Of a DNA stretch of 64,000 nucleotides, positions 23,791 through 32,319 are shown piece after piece. The translations under genes and the position numbers were made by a program. The notes below the pieces were generated by a model. That model saw only the letters and a list, made by a program, of their open reading frames with translations, had not been told where the DNA came from and did not search any database. How positions within the stretch are numbered: position 1 is the stretch's first letter; each line of letters starts with the position of its first letter. This DNA comes from Planotetraspora silvatica (GTDB lineage: Bacteria; Actinomycetota; Actinomycetes; Streptosporangiales; Streptosporangiaceae): the NCBI RefSeq assembly GCF_016863315.1, contig NZ_BOOQ01000015.1, forward strand, positions 62,001 through 126,000, in the 5' to 3' direction.

Positions 23791-25398
23791 TCATTTCGCG
23801 TCGGCGTAGCAGGCGACGGCGACCGCCTCCATCGGGAAGCGCACCGGAGTCCGCCCGAACACGAGCCGGGTCGCCTCCTCGGCCGCCTGCCCGACCGCGG
23901 CGCGCACCTCGGACGCGAGATCCTCCGGGCAGTGCACCATGACCTCGTCGTGCTGGAAGAACACGAGCCTGGCCGGCTCGGGCAGCAGGCCCCGGAGCAC
24001 GGCCATGAGCGTGAGCGCCCACTCCGCGGCCGTGGCCTGGACGACGAAGTTCCGGGTGAACCGGCCGCGGTCGCGGGCCGCCCTCACGCCCTCGGGACCG
24101 GAGACCAGTTCGCGCCACCGGGCGGAGGGCGGCGGGCTCGTACGGCCGAGCCACGACCTGACCAGCCGTCCGTCCTCCCCCGCCCGGGCCGCGTCCTCCA
24201 CGAACGCGTACGCCTGGGGGAAGCGCTGCCGCATGACGGCCAGGAGCTTGGGCGCGTCGCCGCTGGTGCCGCCGTACATCGCGGACAGCATGGCGATCTT
24301 CGCGGAGTCGCGGACGCCGCCGAACGCCTGGGCCAGGGCGGCGTACAGGTCGATCTCGCCGGCCGCCCGGGCGAGCCCGCCGTCGCCGGCCATCGCCGCG
24401 AGCACCCGCGGCTCCAGCTGGGCCGCGTCGGCCACGACCAGCGTCCAGCCCTCGTCGGCCACCACGACCCTGCGCATGACCTTGGGGATCTGCAGCGCCC
24501 CGCCGCCGCTCGTGGCCCATCGGCCGCTGACGACGCCGCCCACGACGTACTCCGGGTGGAACCGGTCGTCCCTCACCCACTGGTCGGCCCAGACCCAGCC
24601 GTGGAAGCTGTAGAGCCTGGCCAGCTCCTTGTAGGCGAGCAGCGGTCGCGTCCCCGGATGCTCGACCTGCTTGATCACGTGTGATCGCGTGGACGGGATC
24701 GTGATGCCCGCGCTCTTGTACGCCTTGACGATCTGCTGCGGGGAGTCGGGGTTCACCGGGTGGCCGAAGGCGGCCGAGACCTCGTCGGCGAGCGCCTGCA
24801 GCTTGGCCGGCCGCATCCCGTGGGCCGGCCGCGGGCCGAGCAGTTCCGTCAGCAGGGCGTCGTGGACGTCCTGCCGCCACGGCATGCCGTCGTGGGCCAT
24901 CTCGGCCGCGATGAGCGCCCCCGCCGACTCGGCCGCCACGAGCAGGCGGAAGCGCCCCGGGTCGGAGGTCAGGGCGATCCGGCGCAACTGGTCGTCGAGC
25001 ACCTCGGTGACGAGGTCGGCCTCCGCCACGTCGGGACCGTCCTTCGCCGGCTCGAAGAGCGCGACCTGGGCCGCCTCTGCGAGCTCGTGGGCGTCCTCGG
25101 GCACCGGAAGGCCGTGGAGCCGCGCATAGGCCGCCGCGGGCTGCCTGGGCTCGCCGTAGCGGCCTTCGGCGGCCAGCAGGAGGCCCTCGGTCAGCGTCAC
25201 GTCGTGGCAGCGCGACAGCCGTACGCCTCCGGCCAGCAGCGCCGGGTAGACGCGCCGCGCGTCGGCCCACGCCCAGCGCGGACGCCCGGCCTCCAGCTCC
25301 CGGACGGCCGACCTCAGGTCGGCGACCCGGGCGGCCTCCCGCCCGGCCGGACGGATCGACCCGCCGCCGTCAGGGTCGGCCGCCACCACTACGTGCAC
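23791..25398 (-). CDS. Bifunctional 3'-5' exonuclease / family A DNA polymerase, 535 aa
   Basis: This is the short PolA-like enzyme widespread in actinobacteria. The C-terminal half has family A polymerase motif A (VVADAAQLEPRVLAAMAG), motif B (KIAMLSAMYGGTSGD) and motif C (VFFQHDEVMVHCP). The N-terminal half is a divergent 3'-5' exonuclease-like domain, and there is no 5' nuclease domain. Start GTG 25398. It probably acts in gap filling or repair synthesis. Downstream of it, after 33 bases on the same strand, comes the end of a metallophosphoesterase gene. Confidence 0.9.
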   Translation of the reverse strand: MHVVVAADPDGGGSIRPAGREAARVADLRSAVRELEAGRPRWAWADARRVYPALLAGGVRLSRCHDVTLTEGLLLAAEGRYGEPRQPAAAYARLHGLPVPEDAHELAEAAQVALFEPAKDGPDVAEADLVTEVLDDQLRRIALTSDPGRFRLLVAAESAGALIAAEMAHDGMPWRQDVHDALLTELLGPRPAHGMRPAKLQALADEVSAAFGHPVNPDSPQQIVKAYKSAGITIPSTRSHVIKQVEHPGTRPLLAYKELARLYSFHGWVWADQWVRDDRFHPEYVVGGVVSGRWATSGGGALQIPKVMRRVVVADEGWTLVVADAAQLEPRVLAAMAGDGGLARAAGEIDLYAALAQAFGGVRDSAKIAMLSAMYGGTSGDAPKLLAVMRQRFPQAYAFVEDAARAGEDGRLVRSWLGRTSPPPSARWRELVSGPEGVRAARDRGRFTRNFVVQATAAEWALTLMAVLRGLLPEPARLVFFQHDEVMVHCPEDLASEVRAAVGQAAEEATRLVFGRTPVRFPMEAVAVACYADAK

Positions 25399-25431
25399 GC
25401 CCCAAGAGTGCCAGGCGGCACCGACAACGTC

Positions 25432-26937
25432 TCAGATCGGGATCTCGACCTCGTCCTCCATCGGCGGATCGATCTCCTGTGGCAGGCAGCCCGTGGCGGC
25501 GAAGCACCTGATCTTCAGCCGGTCGGCCGTGACCGACACGTGCAGGAAGCTCTTGAAGAACGGCGGCGTGTCCCAGTCGGACAACTCCGAGATCCACCGG
25601 TGGAAGACCCGCCCGACGGGCAGGTGGAAGGGCATCGGCCAGGCGCCGAGCAGGCGCGCGGCCCACCGCATCCGCAGTGTGATCCGCGCGCCGGGAGTGG
25701 GCCGGGGCGGAGTGTTGCCCACCTGCCGCGACATGAGCTCGAGTCCCTGCTCGGGCGTGATGTAGAGCCAGCGCATCCGCAGGCGTCTGCTGTAGAGCAG
25801 GCTGTAGAACGACAACGAGTCGCCGCGCAGCGGATAGCACTTGAACTCGTCCTCGTGCACGCCGCCGACGTCGACCCGCGGGATCGTGTGCGTGGCGTGC
25901 ATGAACGCGCCCCCGCCCCCGGAGACGATGTACTGGATGGTCCGGCCGTCCACCCGCACGGGGAAACGCTCGTAGTTGTGGATGTCCCCGCCGATCGCGG
26001 CCACGTAGTTGTTCGCCGGGTCGCGGACGACGTCGTCGACCGTGCCCCCGCCCTCGATCGCGCAGGGGTGGTACTCGTTGCGGACGTAGATGGGTTTGCC
26101 GGTGACGAGGATCTTGGGCCTGGGGTCGGCGGAGACGCGGCGCAGCCACTCCCCCTGCTCGCGGTCGATGTCGCCCTTGATGCCCGTGTCGATCCCGACG
26201 ATGACGAGCCTGCCCAGGTCCAGCACCCAGTACGGCGCGGGCAGCGTGGCCCGCTGCCCGGGCAGCGACCGCATCTTCCGCGCCTGCTCCAAGGCGGCCT
26301 CGTCGACGGCCTCCGGCTTCTTCCAGAGCAGTCCGCGCACGCCCGCGGGCGACAGCCGGAAACCCTGCCGCTGGACCTCGAGCGGTTTCGCCTCGCAGAA
26401 GACCCGCATGAAGCCGCCGATCCCGTCGTACCAGTCGTGGTTGCCGGGGACCGCGTAGATCGGGGCCGGGTAGTCCTGGTAGGGCCGGAAGAACTTGTCC
26501 CCGTACTCGTTGCCCGAACCCGTGGGGTAGATCACGTCGCTGGCGATCACCGCGAACGACGTGCCCTCCCCCAGCTTCAGCATCCCGGGGATCACCGCGT
26601 ACTGCGAGGCGTCGCCCTCGCCGGTGTCACCCATGACCAGGAACGAGAACTCCTCCCCCACCTCGTGCTCGATCCGAAGATCCGGGTCGGCCCCGCTCTC
26701 CCGCTGGGCGGCCACCCACCGCCGCCTGACCTCGGGAGAGGGGTCGCCGAAGAGCTGGGCGAGGATCTCGTTGCGCGACCGCCAGAGGGTCGCGGGGTTC
26801 AGCCAGGTGAAGGTCTTCCTGCTCGGCCGCAACTTCTCGAACGTGCCGATCTGCTGGCAGTTCCACCCGGCTCCCTCCTCCGAGACCCGTGACGAGACCT
26901 GCTTTCCGCGCGCCGCGGCCGCACCGACATCCACCAT
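25432..26937 (-). CDS. Calcineurin-like metallophosphoesterase, 501 aa
   Basis: Metal-binding motifs are visible in order: VMGDTGEGD near residue 95, YAVPGNHDWYDG, and GGDIHNYERF. These are the GD, GNHD and GDxHxxE/H elements of calcineurin-like phosphoesterases. There is no signal peptide, so it is cytosolic or peripheral. ATG 26937 is chosen; an in-frame TTG at 26964 would add nine residues and no good ribosome site is seen for either. Substrate unknown. It may be co-transcribed with the FAD oxidase gene that ends 33 bases upstream. Confidence 0.85.
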   Translation of the reverse strand: MVDVGAAAARGKQVSSRVSEEGAGWNCQQIGTFEKLRPSRKTFTWLNPATLWRSRNEILAQLFGDPSPEVRRRWVAAQRESGADPDLRIEHEVGEEFSFLVMGDTGEGDASQYAVIPGMLKLGEGTSFAVIASDVIYPTGSGNEYGDKFFRPYQDYPAPIYAVPGNHDWYDGIGGFMRVFCEAKPLEVQRQGFRLSPAGVRGLLWKKPEAVDEAALEQARKMRSLPGQRATLPAPYWVLDLGRLVIVGIDTGIKGDIDREQGEWLRRVSADPRPKILVTGKPIYVRNEYHPCAIEGGGTVDDVVRDPANNYVAAIGGDIHNYERFPVRVDGRTIQYIVSGGGGAFMHATHTIPRVDVGGVHEDEFKCYPLRGDSLSFYSLLYSRRLRMRWLYITPEQGLELMSRQVGNTPPRPTPGARITLRMRWAARLLGAWPMPFHLPVGRVFHRWISELSDWDTPPFFKSFLHVSVTADRLKIRCFAATGCLPQEIDPPMEDEVEIPI

Positions 26938-26970
26938 GGGACAATCTTGACGCTTCCGCGGCAAATGGAT

Positions 26971-28569
26971 CTACGGAATCAGCACACCCGGATTGAGGAC
27001 GCCCACCGGATCGAGCCTTTCCTTGATCGCGCGCAGGATCTCCACGCCCACCTCTCCGATCTCCGCCCCGTACGGCTCCCGGTGGTCACGCCCGACCCCG
27101 TGGTGGTGGGTGATCGTCCCTCCGGCGCGCAGGATGGCCTCGCTCGCCGCGTGCTTGGCCGCCGCCCACTGGCCGATCGGATCCCCGGTCTGGGCGGTGA
27201 CCACGGTGAAGTACAGCGAGGCGCCGGTGCCGTACACGTGCGAGACGTGGCACATCACCAGCGGCGAGCCGAGGGCGCCCGTGAGGGCCTGCCGTACGGA
27301 CTCCTGGAGGCGCGGCACCGCGGACCAGAAGCAGGCCGTCTCCAGCGTCTCCACGGTCGCGCCGGCGGCGAGCAGCGAGTCCCGCAGGTACGGCGCGGAG
27401 AACCGGCCGTGCGCCCACTTCTCCCCGGGCTCGGGGCCGAGGTGGACGCCGCCCATGCCGGTCAGGACCGCCGCCGCGCGCTCCCCGCGGTACGACACGT
27501 CCTCGGGGGCGCCCTCGTAGCCGGCGACGACGAGGCAGCCGGAGCCGGACGGCGAGGTGCCGAGCTCACCCGGCTGGGCCAGGCCCACCATGGTCTCGGT
27601 CTCGTCGGACAGCCGCAGGACCGTCGGCGACGGCCCGTCCTGCGTGAGCCGCCGGATCGCCGCGAGCCCGTCCGCGAACGTGGCGAACCGCCAGCCCTCG
27701 TAGACCCGCCGTCCGGGAGCCCTGTGGACGCGGAGCCTGAGCGAGGTGATCACTCCGAAGGCGCCCTCGGACCCGAGGATCACCTGCCGCAGGTCCGGGC
27801 CCGCCGCGGACTTGGGGGCGCGTCCGGTCTCCAGGGTGCCTCGCGGGGTCGCGACGGTCATCCCGACGACCATGTCGTCGAACCGGCCGTATCCGGCCGA
27901 CGCCTGCCCGCTCGACCTGGCCGCGGCGAACCCGCCGAGGGTCGCGTACTCGTAGGACTGGGGAAAGTGGCCCAGCGTCAGCCCGTGGGCGGCGAGCAGT
28001 TCCTCCGCCTGGGGCGCCCGCAGGCCGGGCTCCATCTCGGCGACCATCGACTCGGCGTCCACCGAGACGAGCCTGTTCAGCCGGGACAGATCCAGGGCCG
28101 CCACCCCGGCGAACCCCTCACGCGTGGCGACCAGGCCGCCGACCACCGACGTCCCGCCGCCGTACGGCACGACCGCCACCCGGTGCTCCGCGCACACGCG
28201 GAGCACCTCGGCCACCTCGTCATGCGAGCCGGGCAGGACGACGGCGTCCGGCGCGTCCGAGCCGTCCCCCGCCCGCATCAGCAGCAGGTCGGGCGTGGAC
28301 CTGCCGCGCGTGTGACGGATGCGGGCGTCGTCGTCGGTGCGCACGTGCTCCGGGCCGGTGATCGCCGCGAGCGCGGCCAGGGCGGGGGGCGGCAGGACCG
28401 GGGCGGGCAGCCGCACCTCGCCGAAGGTGGCGGCGGGACCGGCGGGCCCGCGGACGCCGAGGAAGTCGGCGAGCAGCCTGCGCACGGGTTCCGGCAGTTC
28501 GGCGGCCTTGGCGGGGTCACCCCAGCCGGACCAGAGCATCGGTTCCGCGGGGGTCGAAGGGGTCTCCAC
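26971..28569 (-). CDS. FAD-binding oxidase of the alkyl-DHAP synthase / glycolate oxidase type, 532 aa
   Basis: A PCMH-type FAD domain has VVPYGGGTSVVGG at about residue 150 and YEYATLGGFAAARSSGQAS. The C-terminal cap ends with THHHGVGRDHREPY, the His-rich motif of alkyldihydroxyacetonephosphate synthase and related enzymes. It might act in ether lipid synthesis or as a 2-hydroxyacid oxidase; the sequence does not decide. The start GTG 28569 has GGAGG 10 bases upstream; TTG 28599 is an alternative. It is divergent from glpD, whose product interconverts DHAP and glycerol-3-phosphate, which agrees with a DHAP-linked substrate. Confidence 0.82.
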   Translation of the reverse strand: METPSTPAEPMLWSGWGDPAKAAELPEPVRRLLADFLGVRGPAGPAATFGEVRLPAPVLPPPALAALAAITGPEHVRTDDDARIRHTRGRSTPDLLLMRAGDGSDAPDAVVLPGSHDEVAEVLRVCAEHRVAVVPYGGGTSVVGGLVATREGFAGVAALDLSRLNRLVSVDAESMVAEMEPGLRAPQAEELLAAHGLTLGHFPQSYEYATLGGFAAARSSGQASAGYGRFDDMVVGMTVATPRGTLETGRAPKSAAGPDLRQVILGSEGAFGVITSLRLRVHRAPGRRVYEGWRFATFADGLAAIRRLTQDGPSPTVLRLSDETETMVGLAQPGELGTSPSGSGCLVVAGYEGAPEDVSYRGERAAAVLTGMGGVHLGPEPGEKWAHGRFSAPYLRDSLLAAGATVETLETACFWSAVPRLQESVRQALTGALGSPLVMCHVSHVYGTGASLYFTVVTAQTGDPIGQWAAAKHAASEAILRAGGTITHHHGVGRDHREPYGAEIGEVGVEILRAIKERLDPVGVLNPGVLIP

Positions 28570-28625
28570 GTCGTGCACGCCTCCAGATAGGTTACTCAAG
28601 GGTAATGCGCGGCCCTAGGAGCGGT

Positions 28626-30152
28626 ATGGACACTTCGCTGAACGCCACCCGGCGGGCTCGCGAGCTCGCCGAAGTCCGGGACGCCGTCGTGGACGTCCTC
28701 GTCGTCGGCCTCGGCGCCACAGGAGCGGGAGCGGCCCTCGACGCCGCGTCGCGCGGCCTGTCGGTCGCCGCGATCGACGCGCACGACATCGCCTTCGGCA
28801 CGTCCCGATGGAGCTCGAAGCTCATACACGGAGGGCTGCGCTACCTCGCGAAGGGGCAGGTCGGCGTCGCGCACGAGAGCGCCGCCGAGCGCGGCATCCT
28901 GATGCGTCACACGGCCCCCCACCTGGTCCGCGCCCAGCCGTACCTGCTGCCGCTCACGCCGGCGGTGCCGCCCGGGCAGGCGGCCATGGTCATGGCCGGC
29001 TACCGGCTGGGCGACGCCCTGCGTGCCGCCGCCCGCACGCCGCGCGGCGTGCTGCCCGGCCCGTCCCGGCTGCCCGCCGAGCGGGCGCTCGCGCTCGCAC
29101 CGCCGCTGAGCCCGCGCGGCCTGCGCGGCGCGCTGCTGTCGTGGGACGGGCGGGTCGTGGACGACGCGCGACTGGTCGTCGCCGTCGCCCGTACGGCCGC
29201 GGGTCACGGGGCGCGGATCCTCACCAGGTGCCGCGCGCTCTCCCTCGCCGGAGACGGAGCCCAGGTCCGCGACGAGCTGACCGGCGCCGAGTTCGGCGTC
29301 AGGGCCCGCGCGGTGATCAACGCCGCCGGAGTCTGGGCCGGGCAGCTCGTGCCGTCGGTACGGCTGCGCCCCTCCCGCGGCACCCACCTCGTGCTCGCGC
29401 CCGAGGTCCTCGGCGGGCTGCGCGCCGGGATGCACGTGCCCATCCCCGGAGAGCGGAACCGCTTCGCGCTCGTCCTCCCCCAGGCCGACGGGCGGGTCTA
29501 CGTGGGCCTCACGGACGAGCCCGTCGAGGGACCCGTCCCCGACGTCCCCGAGGCCCCGGAGGGCGACGTGGCCTTCCTCCTGGACGTCCTGGGCTCCGTC
29601 CTGGCCGAGCCGGTCCGGCGCGAGCAGGTAGCGGGCGCCTACGCCGGTCTGCGCCCACTGGTCGACGCCGGAGGCGGCAGGACGGCCGACGTGTCCCGCA
29701 AGCACGCCGTGCTCCGGTCGCCCGACGGCGTGGTCACCGTCGTGGGCGGCAAGCTCACCACCTACCGCCGCATGGCCGAGGACGCCGTCGACGCGGCCTG
29801 CCCCGGCGCACCCGCGAGCCGTACGGCACGGCTGCCGCTGATCGGCGCTCCGGGGCCGCGTCCCCCCGAAGACGGGGCACCCGCACGGCTCGTCGAGAGG
29901 TACGGCACGGAGGCCTCCGCCGTACAGGCACTGGGCCGGGAGAACCCCGCGCTCGCCGAATCCGTGGCCCTGGAAGTGACCCGGGCGGAACTGGTGTGGG
30001 CGGTGAGGCATGAGGGCGCGCTCGACGCGGGCGACCTCCTCGACAGGCGCACGCGGATCGGGCTGGTGGCCGCCGACCGGGAGGCGGCGCTCCCCGCGGC
30101 CGAGGAGGCGCTCTCGGATTCATGGGACCCACCCGTCACACCGCTTGACTAG
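28626..30152 (+). CDS. glpD: FAD-dependent glycerol-3-phosphate dehydrogenase/oxidase, 508 aa
   Basis: The N-terminus has the Rossmann FAD loop VVGLGATGAGAALDAASRG, then TSRWSSKLIHGGLRYL, the GlpD signature, and later GGKLTTYRRMAEDA. It oxidises glycerol-3-phosphate to DHAP, passing electrons to the quinone pool. ATG 28626 follows AGGAGCGGT. The divergent FAD oxidase starts 56 bases away, so the two share a promoter region. An iron box begins right after its stop codon. Confidence 0.92.
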   Translation: MDTSLNATRRARELAEVRDAVVDVLVVGLGATGAGAALDAASRGLSVAAIDAHDIAFGTSRWSSKLIHGGLRYLAKGQVGVAHESAAERGILMRHTAPHLVRAQPYLLPLTPAVPPGQAAMVMAGYRLGDALRAAARTPRGVLPGPSRLPAERALALAPPLSPRGLRGALLSWDGRVVDDARLVVAVARTAAGHGARILTRCRALSLAGDGAQVRDELTGAEFGVRARAVINAAGVWAGQLVPSVRLRPSRGTHLVLAPEVLGGLRAGMHVPIPGERNRFALVLPQADGRVYVGLTDEPVEGPVPDVPEAPEGDVAFLLDVLGSVLAEPVRREQVAGAYAGLRPLVDAGGGRTADVSRKHAVLRSPDGVVTVVGGKLTTYRRMAEDAVDAACPGAPASRTARLPLIGAPGPRPPEDGAPARLVERYGTEASAVQALGRENPALAESVALEVTRAELVWAVRHEGALDAGDLLDRRTRIGLVAADREAALPAAEEALSDSWDPPVTPLD

Positions 30153-30158
30153 ATTAGC

Positions 30159-30177
30159 TAAGGTAAGACTTACCTAA
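30159..30177 (+). promoter_or_regulatory. IdeR/DtxR-type iron box
   Basis: TAAGGTAAGACTTACCTAA contains the perfect palindrome AGGTAAG-A-CTTACCT (30161-30175). Read on the minus strand it matches the iron-box consensus TTAGGTTAGSCTAACCTAA at 15 of 19 positions. It lies 28-46 bases before ATG 30205, where a repressor would block transcription. Iron-replete repression of the next gene is the natural prediction. Confidence 0.85.
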
Positions 30178-30204
30178 TCGAGCGTGAGGGAGGCGGGACA
30201 CCCG

Positions 30205-31110
30205 ATGGCCAACGGCTGCGAGCATCCCGCCGGGTGCCACACCGGCGCCGCCCCCGTCCTCGCGAGCGCGACCGTCGGCGCGCGGTTCTGGCTGCTGATC
30301 GAGCACTCCGGGCCGTGGGCGGCCTATCTCGACGAGATGACGCTGCCCGACCCGGTGCGCGCGCTGATCGACCGGGCCACGTCGCTGGGCGTCCGGCCGC
30401 AGCTGATCCGGCGCCCCGGCCGCCGCACCGCCAGCACCGGCCCACTCCACGTCTTCGTGGCCTCCTCCGCCGGCTCCGAGCCGTGGCTGGCGGAGGGCTT
30501 CTTCGAGAACCCCGACGATCTTGACCTGGGCTCGCTCGTGCACGGAGTGGTTCCGGAGTCCTGCATACTGGTGAACGAGCCGATGTTCCTGGTCTGCACG
30601 CACGGCAAACGCAATGCCTGTTGCGCCCGACTCGGCCTTCCGCTGGCCCGGTTCCTGGATGGGAACCTGCCCGGAGGGGCCTGGGAGACCAGTCATGTTG
30701 GCGGCGATCGATACGCCGCTAACCTCGTATGCTTGCCACACGGGCTTTACTACGGCAGCATGTCTCAAGCTGCTGCGATCGCGGCGGCAAACGCGTACCG
30801 GTCCGGCGAGGTCGTCCTCGACCGTTACCGGGGGCGCGCGGGTATCCCTGAGCCATTGCAAGCCGCCGAGCATTTCGTCCGGTCCCACACCGGTGAGTTC
30901 TCGGTCGGCGGAGTGGCCGTGGAATCCTCCCGGTCGGAAAGCGACACCACGGTGTGCGTCGTGCGAAGCACGTCACAGCGGGGACTGTCGCGATTTCGGG
31001 TAGTGGTCGAACGCGCGGTGTTCACGGCACCGTGCGGGATGACCTGTGCCGACGAGATCTCGACCTACAGGTTGGCCGATTTGAGGCAGCTCACTCCGGC
31101 TCTGACCTGA
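30205..31110 (+). CDS. Sucrase/ferredoxin-like (thioredoxin-fold Fe-S) protein, 301 aa
   Basis: The protein has an N-terminal Cys pair (CEHPAGC) and the family motif CTHGKRNACCARLG at about residue 132, then WETSHVGGDRYAANLVCLP. These are the likely [2Fe-2S] ligands of the Suc_Fer-like family, distantly related to thioredoxin-like ferredoxins. Despite the name, no sucrase activity is expected. ATG 30205 has GGGAGGCGGG 10-15 bases upstream. The iron box in its promoter suggests a role in iron starvation, for example electron supply for siderophore iron release. Confidence 0.88.
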   Translation: MANGCEHPAGCHTGAAPVLASATVGARFWLLIEHSGPWAAYLDEMTLPDPVRALIDRATSLGVRPQLIRRPGRRTASTGPLHVFVASSAGSEPWLAEGFFENPDDLDLGSLVHGVVPESCILVNEPMFLVCTHGKRNACCARLGLPLARFLDGNLPGGAWETSHVGGDRYAANLVCLPHGLYYGSMSQAAAIAAANAYRSGEVVLDRYRGRAGIPEPLQAAEHFVRSHTGEFSVGGVAVESSRSESDTTVCVVRSTSQRGLSRFRVVVERAVFTAPCGMTCADEISTYRLADLRQLTPALT

Positions 31111-31127
31111 GGCGTCCGCCCGGAGTC

Positions 31128-31154
31128 GGGAACATCACGGCCGGTCCTCGCGTT
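31128..31154 (+). promoter_or_regulatory. SigR/SigH-type ECF promoter for whiB
   Basis: GGGAAC (31128-31133) is followed after exactly 18 bases by GTT (31152-31154). This matches the thiol-stress sigma factor SigR/SigH consensus GGAAY-N18-GTT. It would start transcription around 31163, giving a leader of about 60 bases before ATG 31225. This was found by reading only. Confidence 0.5.
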
Positions 31155-31224
31155 GGAAACAGGGACGCCACAAGCGTCCAATGCGGCACACCCTTGAAAT
31201 ACCTCTCACCAAAGGTGGTTTCTC

Positions 31225-31539
31225 ATGTCTCAGGTACGTCGGCAGCTCGCCCGCCCCCGCCCCAGCTGGGGATGGCAGGATGATGCCGCGTGCCGGGGAG
31301 AGGACCTTGTGCTGTTCTTCGGTCCTGACGGTGAGCGTCAGCCGGAGCGCGACATCCGTGAGCGCAAGGCCAAGGCCATCTGCGCTCAGTGTCCCGTGCG
31401 CGCCGAGTGCCTCGACTACGCCCTGTCCCGTCCCGAGAAGTACGGGACCTGGGGCGGGCTGAACGAGGACGAGCGCGCCTCCGAGCGTCGTCGCCGCATG
31501 CGCCGCGCGGCGAGCGCCGGCATCAGCGCTGTCGCCTGA
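31225..31539 (+). CDS. WhiB family iron-sulfur transcription factor, 104 aa
   Basis: The four cluster cysteines are present: CRGED, then CAQCPVRAEC (CxxC and CxxxxxC). The GTWGGLNEDER turn follows, and the C-terminus is very basic (RASERRRRMRRA), as in Wbl DNA-binding tails. The subtype (WhiB1-7) is not obvious to me; it is not a WhiB1/WblE-like short form. WhiB proteins bind [4Fe-4S] and partner the principal sigma factor. AAAGGTGG precedes ATG 31225. The SigR-like promoter suggests redox induction. Confidence 0.95.
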   Translation: MSQVRRQLARPRPSWGWQDDAACRGEDLVLFFGPDGERQPERDIRERKAKAICAQCPVRAECLDYALSRPEKYGTWGGLNEDERASERRRRMRRAASAGISAVA

Positions 31540-31581
31540 ACGCCGTCTTCCCCCTCCCCCGACACGCGTCAGCAGGCCTCC

Positions 31582-31618
31582 GGGTGTTCCGCCAACCGTC
31601 AAGGAACGCGGGACACCC
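31582..31618. terminator. Hairpin between convergent whiB and phosphoribosyltransferase genes
   Basis: GGGTGTTCCGC (31582-31592) pairs with GCGGGACACCC (31608-31618), 11 bp with one G-T, loop 15. It lies between two stop codons facing each other and has no T-run, as is common in actinomycetes. A bidirectional terminator is likely. Confidence 0.65.
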
Positions 31619-31623
31619 TCAGG

Positions 31624-32283
31624 TCACGGCCGTTCCCTGAGCAGGTCGAGAACATCGTCGTCGGTCAGCTGGTCGAAGGATTCGTACCACTGCCCGACCG
31701 CTCGGAAACCCCACGGAACCGCTAGAACCACGACATTGTCGGCTTCTTTTCGCATTCGCTCCACGGTATCCCCTGCCGCGACCGGAACCGCCAGCGTCGA
31801 GGTCCCCCGCCCCGCCTGCCGCACCCGTACGGCCCGCAGCGCCGCCGTCGCGGTTCCCCCCGTCGCCATGCCGTCGTCGACGACGATCACGTCCTTGCCC
31901 CGGAGCTCGGGTGCGGGACGCTCACCCCGGTAGACCTTCACCCGCCTGGCCAGCTCGAGCCTCTCCCGGTCCACGACCGGCACGACGTCCTCCGGCTCGA
32001 GTCCCAGCTTCTCCAGCAGATCCTGGTGGAACACCGGCTCTCCTCCCTCGGCGATCGCACCGACGCCGAGCTCCGGCTGGCCGGGGCACCCGATCTTCCG
32101 CGTCACCAGCACGTCCAGGGGCGCGTCGAGCATGTCCGACACGGGTGCGGCCACCGCCACCCCGCCGCGCGGCAGGGCGAGCACCAAGGGATCCCCCCGG
32201 CGCATGCCGTACAGGGCGTGGGCGAGAAGGGCTCCCGCCTGCGCCCTGTCCGCGAACGGGAGCCGGACCCGCATCGGCTTCAT
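31624..32283 (-). CDS. Phosphoribosyltransferase-family protein, 219 aa
   Basis: The PRPP-binding signature VIVVDDGMATGGTATAAL lies at about residues 132-149. The N-terminus has VLALPRGGVAVAAPVSDML, the pattern of the predicted phosphoribosyltransferases often found beside hydrolases or stress genes. It is not a standard purine or pyrimidine salvage enzyme by sequence. ATG 32283 follows GAGGATTTT. It lies 36 bases downstream of rsgA on the same strand and may be co-transcribed. Substrate unknown. Confidence 0.88.
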   Translation of the reverse strand: MKPMRVRLPFADRAQAGALLAHALYGMRRGDPLVLALPRGGVAVAAPVSDMLDAPLDVLVTRKIGCPGQPELGVGAIAEGGEPVFHQDLLEKLGLEPEDVVPVVDRERLELARRVKVYRGERPAPELRGKDVIVVDDGMATGGTATAALRAVRVRQAGRGTSTLAVPVAAGDTVERMRKEADNVVVLAVPWGFRAVGQWYESFDQLTDDDVLDLLRERP

Positions 32284-32319
32284 AAAATCCTCATACCCGG
32301 CAAATCGCGCCAGGCACCT

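Noticed and set aside
30154-30888. Leftward ORF of 244 codons
   Set aside because: It is antisense to the sucrase/ferredoxin-like gene, which has recognisable motifs and an iron-box promoter.
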